A DNA stretch of 64,000 nt from Microbacterium oleivorans. GTDB lineage: Bacteria; Actinomycetota; Actinomycetes; Actinomycetales; Microbacteriaceae. Below are positions 1-9,035 of the stretch, piece by piece (position 1 is the first letter of the stretch; the number at the start of each line of letters is the position of its first letter). The DNA is taken from the NCBI RefSeq assembly GCF_001644225.1, contig NZ_LSTV01000002.1:365943-429942 (forward strand), written 5' to 3'. The notes beneath the pieces were generated by a model that saw nothing but the letters and a program-made list of their open reading frames with translations, was not told the origin of the DNA and did not search any database. The position numbers and the translations under genes are program-made.

Positions 1-59
1 GAATGGAACCCGGACAGCCTATCCGACCCCGCTCGAAAGCCCGCTGAAAGCGGTCGTGG

Positions 60-1880
60 TCAGCCGTCGCCCTCGCCGTCGGCCGGCGGGGTCTCCTCGG
101 GCGCGGGCACGATCGACGCCGACGCCTCGGGAGAGCTCCCCGACACACGCTCGGTGCTCTCACCCGTGCACGTGACGGTGTAGGTCACCGAGAGGGCCTG
201 GCTGTTCTCGTCGACGACGATCTTCGCCGGGCGCTGGTCGATGTCGAAGCTCGCCGTCGACTCGCCGTTCGTGTCGAAGATGCCGCCCGAGAGCGTCATC
301 GTGTAGCTCGACGCCGTGGGAGACCCCGCGGGGCAGGTGTAGCTGTCCCACATGACCTGGACCGTCGACCCGGCGGTGACGGTGCCGTCGCCGTTGCCAC
401 CCTCGATGCGGGGGGCGGCGGGGACTCCGAGCGCCGCGGCGTCGGCGTAGTACAGCAGCGTGATCTCGCGGTCGAAGCGCACGTTGCCGGTCGGATCGAC
501 GCTGTACACCTGACCGGCTTGGTCGTCCGTGTCGGCCTGATCACCGCGCTCGCAGACGACGTTGTCGAAACCGTTGTCGTTGAGGATCGCGGTGGCTTCC
601 TCGCACGTCTTCCCCTCGAGCCCCAGGGTCGCGGGGTTCGCGGTCGTCGGCTCGGTCTCGGTGGGGGTCGGTGCGGGTGAGGAGGGCGGGACGCTGGCGC
701 TCGACGGGGGGTTCGAGGGCGTGTTGCTCGGAGCCGCGGTGTTGCCCTGCGGCATGAAGAGTGCGATGAGCCCACCGATCAACACGATCGCCAGCAGCGC
801 GATGAGCGCGACCAGGGGCCAGGTCCACGGGCTGCGCTTCTTCTTGCGCTGCGTCTGTTCGGACGATGCCTGGTCGGTGGACAGCGCGGCCGTGCCCGTG
901 CCGACGGCGGCCGCAGCCCCGGCCCCGGCCGCGGCGGCTCCGCCCGCGGGCAGGAGGCGGGTCGTGGCATCCGATCCCGTGGTCGGGGTCAGCAGCTGCG
1001 TGAACGCGTCGGCGTCGGCGGCCCCGGCGATCGCGGGGACGATGGCCGCGGCGCCGGCGACGTCCCCACGACGCAGCGCGCCGGCGGCACGCGCGACGGC
1101 GGAGGTCGAGGCGGGACGTTCTTCGGGCTTCTTCGCGATCATGCTCATCACGAAGCGCTGCACGGGCTCGGCGACCGTGTCGGGCAGCGGCGGCGGGGTG
1201 TCGTTGATCTGCGCCATCGCGATGGCGACCTGCGACTCACCCGTGAACGGACGACGACCCGCGAGCAGTTCGTAGGCGACGATGCCGAGCGAATAGATGT
1301 CGGTGGAAGGGGATGCCGCGTGCCCCGACGCCTGCTCGGGCGAGAGGTACTGAACGGTTCCCATGACCTGGCCGGTCGCGGTCAGCGGCACCTGATCGGC
1401 GATGCGGGCGATGCCGAAGTCGGTGATCTTGACGCGGCCGTCGGGGGTGATCAGCAGGTTGCCGGGCTTGATGTCGCGGTGGACGAGCCCCGCGGCGTGG
1501 GCCGCCTGCAGCGCCGACGCGGTCTGCGCGACGATGTCGAGCGTCTTGTCGGTCGAGAGGGCGCCCTCGCGCTCGAGGATCGTCGACAGCGCCTCGCCGG
1601 GGACGAGCTCCATGACGAGGAAGGCGGAGCCGTTCTCCTCGCCGTAGTCGAAGACGCTGGCGATGCCCTCGTGGTTCACGAGCGCGGCGTGACGGGCCTC
1701 GGCGCGGAAGCGCTCGAGGAAGCCCGGGTCGCCCATGTACTCGTCTTTGAGGATCTTGATGGCGACCGTGCGGCCGATGACGTGGTCGGTGGCCTCCCAG
1801 ACCTCGCCCATGCCGCCGATCGCGATCCGCGAGTCCAGTTCGTACCGTCCGCCGAAGCTCACACCCTGCGTCGGTCTCAT
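60..1880 (-). CDS. Membrane Ser/Thr protein kinase with one PASTA-like domain
   Basis: Eukaryotic-type Ser/Thr kinase of 606 aa, the PknA/PknB type that phosphorylates cell-wall and division proteins. Visible: glycine loop near residues 21-25, catalytic Lys42, HRD at 134-136, DFG at 154-156. Then an Ala-rich linker, a transmembrane helix at about 354-376, a Pro/Ser/Thr-rich stalk and one PASTA-like segment at about 417-478. The last ~110 residues look like an extra extracellular beta domain with two Cys. Mycobacterial PknB has four PASTA repeats and PknA none, so this is an intermediate form. The ATG overlaps the pbpA stop by 4 bp. A second kinase gene probably lies beyond the window edge, as is usual for this locus; the first 59 bases contain no gene. 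Confidence 0.93.
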   Translation of the reverse strand: MRPTQGVSFGGRYELDSRIAIGGMGEVWEATDHVIGRTVAIKILKDEYMGDPGFLERFRAEARHAALVNHEGIASVFDYGEENGSAFLVMELVPGEALSTILEREGALSTDKTLDIVAQTASALQAAHAAGLVHRDIKPGNLLITPDGRVKITDFGIARIADQVPLTATGQVMGTVQYLSPEQASGHAASPSTDIYSLGIVAYELLAGRRPFTGESQVAIAMAQINDTPPPLPDTVAEPVQRFVMSMIAKKPEERPASTSAVARAAGALRRGDVAGAAAIVPAIAGAADADAFTQLLTPTTGSDATTRLLPAGGAAAAGAGAAAAVGTGTAALSTDQASSEQTQRKKKRSPWTWPLVALIALLAIVLIGGLIALFMPQGNTAAPSNTPSNPPSSASVPPSSPAPTPTETEPTTANPATLGLEGKTCEEATAILNDNGFDNVVCERGDQADTDDQAGQVYSVDPTGNVRFDREITLLYYADAAALGVPAAPRIEGGNGDGTVTAGSTVQVMWDSYTCPAGSPTASSYTMTLSGGIFDTNGESTASFDIDQRPAKIVVDENSQALSVTYTVTCTGESTERVSGSSPEASASIVPAPEETPPADGEGDG

Positions 1881-3331
1881 TCGCTCAGCACCGCCTCAAT
1901 CACTTTCTTCGCGATCGGGGCCGCGATCCCGTTGCTCGTGCCGTTCTGGCCGAGCCCACCACCGTTCTCCACCATCACCGTGACGACCACTTCCGGGTCT
2001 TCTGCGGGCGCGAAACCGGTGAACCAGAGCGTGTACGGGTCCCCCGGATTGTGCTCCGCCGTTCCGGTCTTCCCGGCGACGTCGACGCCGTCTATTCTCG
2101 CACCCGACGCCGCACCGTTTTGGACATTGCCGATCATCAGGGTCGTCATCGTCTCGGCCACCTCGGGGGTCAGCGCCTCGCCGAACTGCGTGTTCGCCGG
2201 CTCGTCCTGCACCGTCAGATCGGCCGCGACGACGCGGTCGACCATCCGCGGGTTCATGACGACGCCGTCGTTCGCGATGCCGGCGGCGACCATCGCCATC
2301 TGCAGCGGGGTGGCGCGCACGTCGGTCTGACCGATGCCGCTGAGCGCGGTCTGCGGCTCGTCGAAGCCCTCGGGGTAGCTCGACGCGGCGACGTCGAGGG
2401 GGATCTCGAAGGCCGAGTTGAAGCCGAACTTCTGCGCCTGTTCACGGATGGCGTCGGTGCCCAGCTCGAGCGCGAGCTCGGCCATGGGGATGTTGCAGCT
2501 GAGCCGCAGCGCGGTCTCGAGCGTCGTCTTCTCCCCCGGTCCGCACGTGCCGCGGTCGAAGTTGTGCAGGACGTTGTTCGTTCCCGGGAGCGTGAAGGTC
2601 GCCGGGTTGTCGAACTCGGAGTCGGGGGTGTACTTCCCCGAGGCGAGGGCGGCCGACGCGACGACGAGCTTGAAGGTCGATCCGGGGGGCTCCGTCTCGC
2701 GCGTCACCCGGTTGGTGAGCGGTCGCAGCGGATCCGCCTGCAGCTCCTGATCGGCGGCGTTGACCGCCGAGCTGTTGTGCGAGGCGAGCTTGTTGGTGTC
2801 GAAGCTGGGGCTGGTGGCCATCGCGAGGATGCGGCCCGTGTCGGGCTCCATCGCGACGACCGCGCCCTCGAGTCCGTCCAGCGCGTCGTACGCGACCTTC
2901 TGCACCGCGGGGTCGAGCGAGAGGAGCACGTTCGACCCGCGCGGCGGCTGGCCGCTCACGATCTGGTCGAGACGGGTCAGGAACTGCTGGCTGCCGGTGC
3001 CGGCGAGGGCGGCGTTCATCGCGTACTCGAGCCCGGTCGAGGAGCGCAGGACGGGGTTGATGAACCCGGTCACGGGCGCCCACATCTCGGCATCCGGATA
3101 CGTACGGATCCAGCTGTAGACGTCGTCGCTCGGCTCGGACGACGCGATCGCCGTGCTGCCGGCGAAGATCGTGCCGCGCTGCACCGCGTACGAGTCGTAC
3201 AGCGTGCGCCGGTTGTCGGGGTTCTCGTTCAGCTGACCGGCGAGGGCCACCTGGATCACGCTCGTCGCCGCGAACAGGCTGAGGAACATGAGGAGCACCA
3301 CGACGCTCAGTCGACGGAGTTGCTTGGTCAT
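1877..3331 (-). CDS. pbpA: Penicillin-binding protein, class B transpeptidase (PbpA)
   Basis: Peptidoglycan DD-transpeptidase of 484 aa that cross-links stem peptides outside the membrane. A single N-terminal membrane anchor lies at about residues 8-31. The three penicillin-binding motifs are all present: STFK at 218-221 (nucleophile Ser218), SCN at 278-280 and KTGT at 421-424. Length and the short N-terminal region fit actinobacterial PbpA rather than the longer FtsI. The start overlaps the end of the rodA/ftsW gene by 4 bp and the stop overlaps the kinase start by 4 bp, so these are translationally coupled. Partner of the SEDS protein encoded just upstream. Confidence 0.95.
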   Translation of the reverse strand: MTKQLRRLSVVVLLMFLSLFAATSVIQVALAGQLNENPDNRRTLYDSYAVQRGTIFAGSTAIASSEPSDDVYSWIRTYPDAEMWAPVTGFINPVLRSSTGLEYAMNAALAGTGSQQFLTRLDQIVSGQPPRGSNVLLSLDPAVQKVAYDALDGLEGAVVAMEPDTGRILAMATSPSFDTNKLASHNSSAVNAADQELQADPLRPLTNRVTRETEPPGSTFKLVVASAALASGKYTPDSEFDNPATFTLPGTNNVLHNFDRGTCGPGEKTTLETALRLSCNIPMAELALELGTDAIREQAQKFGFNSAFEIPLDVAASSYPEGFDEPQTALSGIGQTDVRATPLQMAMVAAGIANDGVVMNPRMVDRVVAADLTVQDEPANTQFGEALTPEVAETMTTLMIGNVQNGAASGARIDGVDVAGKTGTAEHNPGDPYTLWFTGFAPAEDPEVVVTVMVENGGGLGQNGTSNGIAAPIAKKVIEAVLSE

Positions 3332-4704
3332 CCGATCACCACCCGGGGCCTGGAGCGGACGGCATCCGAGATCCTCAACAGGATCGCGATGATGAGGAAG
3401 TTCGCGATGAGGGAGGAACCGCCGGCCGCGAGGAACGGCATCGTCAGACCCGTCAGCGGGATGAGACGGGTGACGCCGCCGACCATGATGAACACCTGCA
3501 GCGCGAGGGTGAACGACAGCCCCGTCGCGAGCAGCTTTCCGAAGTCGTCCTGACCCGCGATGCCGATCCGGATGCCGCGGCTGACGAAGACCATGTAAAG
3601 GGCCAGGATCGCGAAGACGCCGACCAGGCCGAGTTCCTCACCGAGGCTCGGGAGGATGTAGTCGTTGTGGGCGAGCGGCGTCAGGTCGGGTCGGCCCAAG
3701 CCCCAGCCGGTGCCGATGAGTCCGCCGTGGGCGAGGCCGAAGATGCCCGAGACGAGCTGGAAGCTGCTGCCGTTGATGTAGTCCGGGTTGAAGGCGTCGA
3801 GCCAGTTCGAGAACCGGGAGGCGACGTAGGGCAGGACCTGCGAGGCGGCCAGGGCGCCCGCGACGGCCAGGAGGACGCCGAGGATCGCCCAGCTCGCCTT
3901 GCCCGTCGCGACGTAGAGCATCGCGATGAACATGCCGAAGATGAGGATGCCGGTACCCAGGTCGCGCTGAAGGACGATGATCCCGAGCGAGACACCCCAC
4001 ACGATCAGCAGCGGCCCGAGCTGGCGGGCGTGCGGCCAGGTGATTCCGAGGAAGCGCGTGCCGACCGAGGTGAGGGCCTCGCGGGTGCGGACGAGGTAGC
4101 CGGCGAAGAAGATCGCGAGGCAGATCTTCGCGAGCTCACCGGGCTGGAACGAGAAGACACCGGCGACCGACACCCAGACGTCGGCGCCCGCCTCGATGCC
4201 GAGTCCCGGAACGAAGGGGAGCAGCAGCAGCAGGATGCCGCTGAGACCGAAGACGTAGGTGTACCGGAACAGCACGCGGTAGTTGCGCAGGAAGATCACG
4301 ATGAGGATGGCGCCGCCGATCGCGATCGCCGCCCAGACGAGCTGACGGAACCCGAGCGAGGACCAGCCGACGCGGTCCTCGGCGATGTCGAGGCGGTAGA
4401 TCATCGCGACGCCGACGCCCGTGAGGAGCGTCGCGATCGGCAGGACGAACGGGTCGGCGTCGCGGGCGCAGATGCGCGTCACGATGTGCAGCGCGAGCGA
4501 CAGCCCCGCCAGCCACCCGCAGTACGAGAGGAACGTCGGGTCGATCTCGTCGCGGGTGCCCAGCTGGACGAGCAGCACGGCGACCGTCGAGACGATGATG
4601 GCGAACACGAGCAGGCCGAGCTCGCGGTTGCGCTGGGTCGCCGGCATCCGGAGTTTCCGGAGTGCCTTGATGACCGTCGTGTCGGTTTCTACCGCGGCTG
4701 TCAT
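3328..4704 (-). CDS. rodA: SEDS peptidoglycan glycosyltransferase RodA/FtsW
   Basis: Polytopic membrane protein of 458 aa that polymerises lipid II glycan strands, working with the class B PBP encoded next to it. About ten hydrophobic helices are visible and the C-terminal part has the conserved SEDS stretch around PFLAAGGSSL. An open frame runs upstream to 5376, but that extension is Arg-rich antisense sequence of pstP. The ATG at 4704 overlaps the pstP stop in the same ATGA arrangement as its neighbours, so I use that start. RodA is favoured over FtsW because of its place in the fhaA-fhaB-pstP-rodA-pbpA-pkn locus. Confidence 0.93.
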   Translation of the reverse strand: MTAAVETDTTVIKALRKLRMPATQRNRELGLLVFAIIVSTVAVLLVQLGTRDEIDPTFLSYCGWLAGLSLALHIVTRICARDADPFVLPIATLLTGVGVAMIYRLDIAEDRVGWSSLGFRQLVWAAIAIGGAILIVIFLRNYRVLFRYTYVFGLSGILLLLLPFVPGLGIEAGADVWVSVAGVFSFQPGELAKICLAIFFAGYLVRTREALTSVGTRFLGITWPHARQLGPLLIVWGVSLGIIVLQRDLGTGILIFGMFIAMLYVATGKASWAILGVLLAVAGALAASQVLPYVASRFSNWLDAFNPDYINGSSFQLVSGIFGLAHGGLIGTGWGLGRPDLTPLAHNDYILPSLGEELGLVGVFAILALYMVFVSRGIRIGIAGQDDFGKLLATGLSFTLALQVFIMVGGVTRLIPLTGLTMPFLAAGGSSLIANFLIIAILLRISDAVRSRPRVVIG

Positions 4705-5930
4705 GGGGTCCCCTGGCGGAGGTTGTCGACGATCGCCTCGGCGTCGGCGAGGGATCGGGCGGAGATGGTCTGCTCCACGGACAGCCGCTGATAGGCGGGC
4801 AGGTCCGCGAGGAGGATGTCGGTGTCCTCGTACGGCGTGGACAGCGAGATCGGACCGATGTCCTGCTGGATGCCGCGGTAGATCACGACGCTGTCGTCGT
4901 CGGGGCCGACGAAGTAGCGCGTCTGCGTCCAGGCGTAGCCGGCGAAGACGCCCGCGGCGAGCACCGCGACGATCGCGATGAAGCCGACGAACCACCAGAC
5001 GCGGCGGCGGCGCGCGCGGCGACGGTCCTCTTCGATGAGCTCCTCGAGGTACTCGGCCGCGGGCTCGAAGTGGCTGGGCTCGTTCGCCGCCTGGCGTCCG
5101 GTCTGGAACCAGCCCGTCCGGGCGGGGCGCGCGACGGGGACCTCGATGCCCTTCGGAGTGGCCGCGGACCCGACGATGGTCGCGGTGCCGCTGAACATCG
5201 GATGCCGCCCGCCCACGTCGACGAGGACGATCGTGACGTTGTCGGGGGCACCGGCATCCAGCGCCAGCTTCAGGAGCATGTCGGCGGTCCGACCCGGCGC
5301 GAGGTCCTGGCGCAGGACCTTGGCGGTCTGCGCGTCGTCGACGACGCCGCACAGTCCGTCGGAGCAGATGAGCCACCGGTCGCCCGGCTGGGTCTGCATG
5401 ATGAACGCGTCGACCTCGGGGTCGGTGCCCATGTCGCCGAGCACGCGCATGAGGACGGACCGGCGCGGGTGGTAGCGCGCCTCTTCGGGGGTGATCCGGC
5501 CCGAGTCGACGAGGCGCTGGACGAAGGTGTGGTCGGTCGTGATCTGCGTCAGCACGCCGTCGCGGAAGAGGTAGACGCGGGAGTCGCCGATGTGGGCGAT
5601 GACGGCGTAGTCGTCGACCATGAGCACGGCGCTGACCGTCGTGCCCATGCCGGCCAGCTCGGGGCGCTCGGTGACCGTGTCGACGAGGACGTGGGCGGCG
5701 TCGACGATCGCTTCACGGAGCTCGCGCTCGGCTTCGGCCGGCGTCGGGAATGCGTGGTCGAGGCCCTCGAGGTGGTGGACGGCGATGCTCGAGGCGATGT
5801 CACCGCCGGCGTGCCCGCCCATGCCGTCGGCGACGACGAACAGGTTCGAGCCCGAGAAGCCCGAGTCCTGGTTGTTGGAGCGGACCTTCCCGGTGTGCGA
5901 GATGGCGGCGCTCGAGCCCTCGAAGACCAT
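4701..5930 (-). CDS. pstP: PP2C-family Ser/Thr phosphatase PstP
   Basis: Metal-dependent protein phosphatase of 409 aa that reverses phosphorylation by the kinases of this locus. The cytoplasmic PP2C domain occupies about residues 5-240, with metal-binding motifs RSNNQDS (17-23), DGMGGHAGGD (35-44), GDSR (115-118), SDG (190-192) and a late DN pair (230-231). An Arg-rich stop-transfer segment (303-310) is followed by one transmembrane helix at about 311-333 and a short extracellular tail. The gene follows fhaB after a 12-bp gap and overlaps rodA by 4 bp. Confidence 0.95.
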   Translation of the reverse strand: MVFEGSSAAISHTGKVRSNNQDSGFSGSNLFVVADGMGGHAGGDIASSIAVHHLEGLDHAFPTPAEAERELREAIVDAAHVLVDTVTERPELAGMGTTVSAVLMVDDYAVIAHIGDSRVYLFRDGVLTQITTDHTFVQRLVDSGRITPEEARYHPRRSVLMRVLGDMGTDPEVDAFIMQTQPGDRWLICSDGLCGVVDDAQTAKVLRQDLAPGRTADMLLKLALDAGAPDNVTIVLVDVGGRHPMFSGTATIVGSAATPKGIEVPVARPARTGWFQTGRQAANEPSHFEPAAEYLEELIEEDRRRARRRRVWWFVGFIAIVAVLAAGVFAGYAWTQTRYFVGPDDDSVVIYRGIQQDIGPISLSTPYEDTDILLADLPAYQRLSVEQTISARSLADAEAIVDNLRQGTP

Positions 5931-5942
5931 CGGTGCGGGCCG

Positions 5943-6479
5943 TTACTTCCGCAGCTCGAACGTCGTGGCGCCGACCTTGATCGGAGCGCCGACGATGACG
6001 GGGACGGGGGATGCCACGCGCTCGCCGTCGTGCCAGGTGCCGTTCGTCGAGTCCAGGTCCTGCACCATCCACTGCTCACCCCAGAGGACGAGGCGGGCGT
6101 GATGGCTCGAGGTGTAGTCGTCGCGGATGACGAGGCCCGACTCGCTGGAGCGGCCGATCGTGAGGGGCTCGCCACCGAGGGGCAGCTCGAGCCCCGCCTT
6201 CGGTCCGCTCGTGATGACGATGCGGGACACGGTGTTGACCGTCGCCTTCTGGGGGCCGGTGGGTGCCGCCGGGCGCGTCATGACCGGCGAGACGATGGAG
6301 GTCTCGGCGTTGGCCGGGGACGTCGCGACGGGGCCCGCGGCGGCAGGTGCCGGCTCGGGCATCTTGCGCACCTTGACGCCGAACAGGTCGGCGCGCAGCG
6401 AGTAGACCACTGCGAAGACGAAGAACCACAGCAGGATCAGGAATCCGATCTGCAGCAGCAGGAGTGTCAGTTCGCTCAT
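5943..6479 (-). CDS. fhaB: FHA-domain membrane protein FhaB (FipA-like)
   Basis: Protein of 178 aa with one N-terminal membrane helix (about residues 5-27), a Pro/Ala-rich linker and a C-terminal FHA phosphothreonine-binding domain. The FHA core shows GR-S (IGRSSESG), SSHH and the DSTNGT loop. In mycobacteria FhaB/FipA links PknA/PknB signalling to FtsZ and division. The long frame extending to 6827 is antisense to fhaA. The start used here, ATG at 6479, overlaps the fhaA stop by 4 bp and begins with the family's typical hydrophobic helix. Confidence 0.93.
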   Translation of the reverse strand: MSELTLLLLQIGFLILLWFFVFAVVYSLRADLFGVKVRKMPEPAPAAAGPVATSPANAETSIVSPVMTRPAAPTGPQKATVNTVSRIVITSGPKAGLELPLGGEPLTIGRSSESGLVIRDDYTSSHHARLVLWGEQWMVQDLDSTNGTWHDGERVASPVPVIVGAPIKVGATTFELRK

Positions 6480-7210
6480 GCCTGGCCTCCAAGGTCGAAC
6501 AAGCGGGTCGCGGGATCCTGCGGCCGCGGGGGGATGCGGGATGCCGCCTGCGCGACGACGCGGAACGTGATGCGCGTGCGGCCGATCGTGACGACGGAGT
6601 CCGGCTCGAGGGCGGCCTCCGAGACCTTCTGCCCGTTCAGCTGGGTGCCGTTGGTCGAGCCGAGGTCGCGGACCATCGCGCGTCGACCGTCCCACAGGAT
6701 CTCGACGTGGCGACGGCTGGTGCCGGCGTCGGGGATCGTGATGTCGGCATCCGTCCCTCGGCCGATCACGGTGCGGCTGCCGGTGAGGCGGTGCTGCGTG
6801 CCGTCGATCTCGACGACGCCGTGCCACGAGACCTCCTCGGCCGAGGCGGAGCGCGAGTCGACGCGGACGGTGCCGGTCGTCAGGGACTCGTCGGGGTTGA
6901 TCGCGAGCGAGACGGGGCCCGCGAAGCTGTACTTCTGCGCCTTGGCGTGGCCCTCGACCAGCTGGACGAGTTCGTCGTGCAGGGTGCGGCCGAGGGCGCC
7001 CATGCGTTCGTGGTCGGCGGGGGCGAGCCGGACGACGAGCGTGTTCGGCACGAGGATGCGGTCGCGCGAGACCACAGCGGCCTTCGCATCGAGTTCGGCA
7101 CGCAGTGCGGAGGCGATCTCGACAGGCTGCACACCGCTGCGGAAGGTCTTCGCGAACGCGCCGTTCACGGCGCGCTCGATTCCCTTCTCGAAGCTGTCAA
7201 GTAGTCCCAC
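6476..7210 (-). CDS. fhaA: FHA-domain protein FhaA with DUF3662
   Basis: First gene of the cell-wall signalling operon, 244 aa. The N-terminal DUF3662 region (about residues 1-120) begins with the family signature around GLLDSFEKGIERAVNGAF. The C-terminal FHA domain shows IGRG, TSRRHVE and DLGSTNGT. In mycobacteria FhaA binds the phosphorylated pseudokinase domain of MviN and modulates peptidoglycan synthesis. I chose GTG at 7210 instead of the ATG at 7243. It has GAGGAG just upstream and puts the first residues exactly on the family's GLLDSFEKG start. Confidence 0.92.
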   Translation of the reverse strand: MGLLDSFEKGIERAVNGAFAKTFRSGVQPVEIASALRAELDAKAAVVSRDRILVPNTLVVRLAPADHERMGALGRTLHDELVQLVEGHAKAQKYSFAGPVSLAINPDESLTTGTVRVDSRSASAEEVSWHGVVEIDGTQHRLTGSRTVIGRGTDADITIPDAGTSRRHVEILWDGRRAMVRDLGSTNGTQLNGQKVSEAALEPDSVVTIGRTRITFRVVAQAASRIPPRPQDPATRLFDLGGQA

Positions 7211-7353
7211 GGGGCTCCTCAGGCAGTCTGGACCGGTGCTCACATGCTAGTTGTCGACCCTGGCAGGGTCTGGGGAACACAGCTGCGGCCGTTTCTCCGG
7301 CGGGCTCGCGCCATGATATCCTCGGAAAGTTGATCCCGTGGCGACACGGGTTC

Positions 7354-7437
7354 GCGCGAGTGGCGGAATAGGCAGACGCGCTGGCTTCAGGTGCCAGTGC
7401 CCGAAAGGGCGTGGGGGTTCAACTCCCCCCTCGCGCA
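7354..7437 (+). tRNA. tRNA-Leu (anticodon CAG)
   Basis: An 84-nt class II tRNA. The acceptor stem GCGCGAG (7354-7360) pairs with CTCGCGC (7430-7436), leaving A7437 as discriminator. The anticodon stem CTGGC/GCCAG encloses the loop TTCAGGT, giving anticodon CAG that reads CUG. A long variable arm (GCCCGAAAGGGC) and the T-loop GTTCAA flanked by GGGGG/CCCCC confirm a leucine tRNA. CCA is not encoded. It lies on the strand opposite to the fhaA operon, with both promoters probably in 7211-7353. Confidence 0.97.
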
Positions 7438-7450
7438 CAGACAGTGCGAA

Positions 7451-7494
7451 ACGAAGCCGGTCGGTGGTGAGAACCCCGACCGGCTTCGTCGTTT
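7451..7494 (+). terminator. Intrinsic-type terminator of tRNA-Leu
   Basis: A perfect 14-bp stem, ACGAAGCCGGTCGG (7451-7464) with its complement at 7476-7489, has an 11-nt loop and is followed by CGTTT. It begins 14 nt after the tRNA 3' end and ends just before the next gene's promoter. Confidence 0.85.
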
Positions 7495-7515
7495 CCGACG
7501 ATGCAGCCGGGCTCC

Positions 7516-7521
7516 TAGGCT
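7516..7521 (+). promoter_or_regulatory. -10 box for leaderless FUSC transcript
   Basis: TAGGCT matches the actinobacterial -10 consensus TANNNT and ends 6 nt before the GTG start at 7528. No Shine-Dalgarno sequence lies in between, which fits a leaderless mRNA. No clear -35 was identified. Confidence 0.55.
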
Positions 7522-7527
7522 CGGACG

Positions 7528-8559
7528 GTGAACACGTCGCGCGGCCGGATCTGGACCGGCGTCATCCGTGTCGCACCCTACGATCGCGACCACACCGTCG
7601 CTATCCGGGCCGCGATCAGCGTCGGCGTCCCGCTGATCGTGCTGTGGTCGATCGGTCGGCTGGACCTCAGCATCTATGCGAGCTTCGGAGCCTTCGCCTC
7701 GCTCTACGGCCGCACCGATCGCATCGGCGACCGCGTCCGGATGCAGGTGGCGGCCGGGGCGGTCGTGGTCGCCGCGATGCTCATCGGCACCGCGCTCTCG
7801 GTCGCCGACGCGCCGGCTCTGCTCGCGATCGTGGTCGTGGCTGCGGTCGCCTCCGTGGCGACCCTGCTCGCGTATGCGACGCAGTGGCACCCGCCCGGCG
7901 CGCTGTTCATCGTGTTCGCGGCCGGGGCCACGGCATCCATCCCTGCAGAAGGCGCGCGTTTCGGTGACGTCCTCGTCGTGGGTCTGGCCGCCGTCTTCTT
8001 CTCCCTCACGGTGACCCTCGTCTCCGAAACCGTGACGGGCCGCCGGATCCCCCGTCTCACGCGGACGAAGAACCGGATGCCGGTGGGCGCCGTCGCCGCG
8101 GAGATGGCCCTCACGGTCGCGGTCGCGACGGTGCTCGCCGGCGCAGCCGGACTGCTCCTCTTCCACGCCCACTGGTACTGGGCGATGGTGGGCGCGGTCG
8201 CCGCGGTGAGCGGCCCGCACGTGAAGGCCCGCGTCATCCGCGGGCTGCAGCGGCTCATCGGCACCCTGCTCGGCGTGCTCGTCGCGGCGGGCATCCTCGC
8301 CCTGGGGTTGCCGCCCCTCGCGGTCATCCTCATCGCCGTCGCCTTGCAGGCGTGCGCCGAGCTCTTCGTCGGGCGCAACTACGCGATCGCGATGGTCTTC
8401 ATCACGCCGCTCGCCCTGCTCATGGTCCAGCTGGCCGCGCCCACCACGGTCGGCGTTCTGCTGACGGACCGAGTGTGGGAGACCGTGGTGGGGATCGTCG
8501 CGGGGACCGCCGTCGCCGTGGGCTCTGCGTTCATCCGCGGGCGCCGCCGGCGGGCCTGA
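7528..8559 (+). CDS. FUSC-family (aromatic acid exporter-like) membrane protein
   Basis: Polytopic membrane protein of 343 aa with two similar hydrophobic blocks (about residues 25-165 and 185-335) separated by a basic loop RRIPRLTRTKNR. The paired arrangement, the YGRTDR motif after the first helices and the late AIAMVFITPLALLM segment fit the FUSC superfamily, which includes fusaric-acid-resistance and aromatic carboxylic acid efflux proteins. The substrate is unknown. It starts with GTG and appears leaderless. No efflux partner genes adjoin it. Confidence 0.75.
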   Translation: MNTSRGRIWTGVIRVAPYDRDHTVAIRAAISVGVPLIVLWSIGRLDLSIYASFGAFASLYGRTDRIGDRVRMQVAAGAVVVAAMLIGTALSVADAPALLAIVVVAAVASVATLLAYATQWHPPGALFIVFAAGATASIPAEGARFGDVLVVGLAAVFFSLTVTLVSETVTGRRIPRLTRTKNRMPVGAVAAEMALTVAVATVLAGAAGLLLFHAHWYWAMVGAVAAVSGPHVKARVIRGLQRLIGTLLGVLVAAGILALGLPPLAVILIAVALQACAELFVGRNYAIAMVFITPLALLMVQLAAPTTVGVLLTDRVWETVVGIVAGTAVAVGSAFIRGRRRRA

Positions 8560-8566
8560 GCCCGGA

Positions 8567-8962
8567 TCAGCCCTGGTAGCCGATGAGCCAGGTGACCCCG
8601 AAGCGGTCGGTGACTGTTCCGTCGTGGTCGCCCCAGGCGCGCAGCTGCAGATCGTCGACGATCCGGCCTCCGTCGGCCAGCCGGGCGAACCACGTCTCGA
8701 GGACGGCCGGCTCCGCAGCCCCCAGCAGGGCGAACATCACTCCGCGCAGCTGCAGCGCTTCGTCCCCGGGCCCACCGTCCGAGGCGAAGAGCGCGACCGG
8801 GCCGGTCAGCATCCCGTGGGCGATGAAATCGCCGGGGCCGTCGACGCGCTCGAACTCGGCGAACGTATTCAGCACGAGGTCGCCGCCGAACACCGCCTGA
8901 TAGAAGGTCAGTGCGTCGCGCGCCGTGCCGGGGAACGTCAGATACGGGGTGAGTCCGGTCAT
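8567..8962 (-). CDS. VOC-family protein (PhnB/glyoxalase-like)
   Basis: Small protein of 131 aa with the beta-alpha-beta-beta-beta pattern of the vicinal oxygen chelate superfamily. It begins MTGLTPYLTFPGTARDALTFYQAVFGG, the typical opening of PhnB-like proteins, and ends with the DRFGVTWLI motif of that subgroup. PhnB-like proteins have no settled reaction, so no substrate is assigned. I use ATG 8962 because homologues start at this point; a longer frame reaches 8986. It converges on the FUSC gene with a 7-bp gap. Confidence 0.8.
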   Translation of the reverse strand: MTGLTPYLTFPGTARDALTFYQAVFGGDLVLNTFAEFERVDGPGDFIAHGMLTGPVALFASDGGPGDEALQLRGVMFALLGAAEPAVLETWFARLADGGRIVDDLQLRAWGDHDGTVTDRFGVTWLIGYQG

Positions 8963-9035
8963 CCGCTCACCGTAGACCGCCGTCACCCGCGTGACCAGAG
9001 TGGATCCCGGTGCCCGTCCCTTGATGACGCGCCGA

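Noticed and set aside
4705..5376. N-terminal extension of the RodA/FtsW frame by about 220 codons
   Set aside because: The extension is Arg/Pro-rich and lies antisense-in-frame over pstP. The ATG at 4704 with the 4-bp overlap is the natural start.
8551..8564. CGGGC-CTGA-GCCCG as a terminator between the FUSC and VOC genes
   Set aside because: Only five base pairs, in GC-rich DNA where such repeats are frequent by chance.
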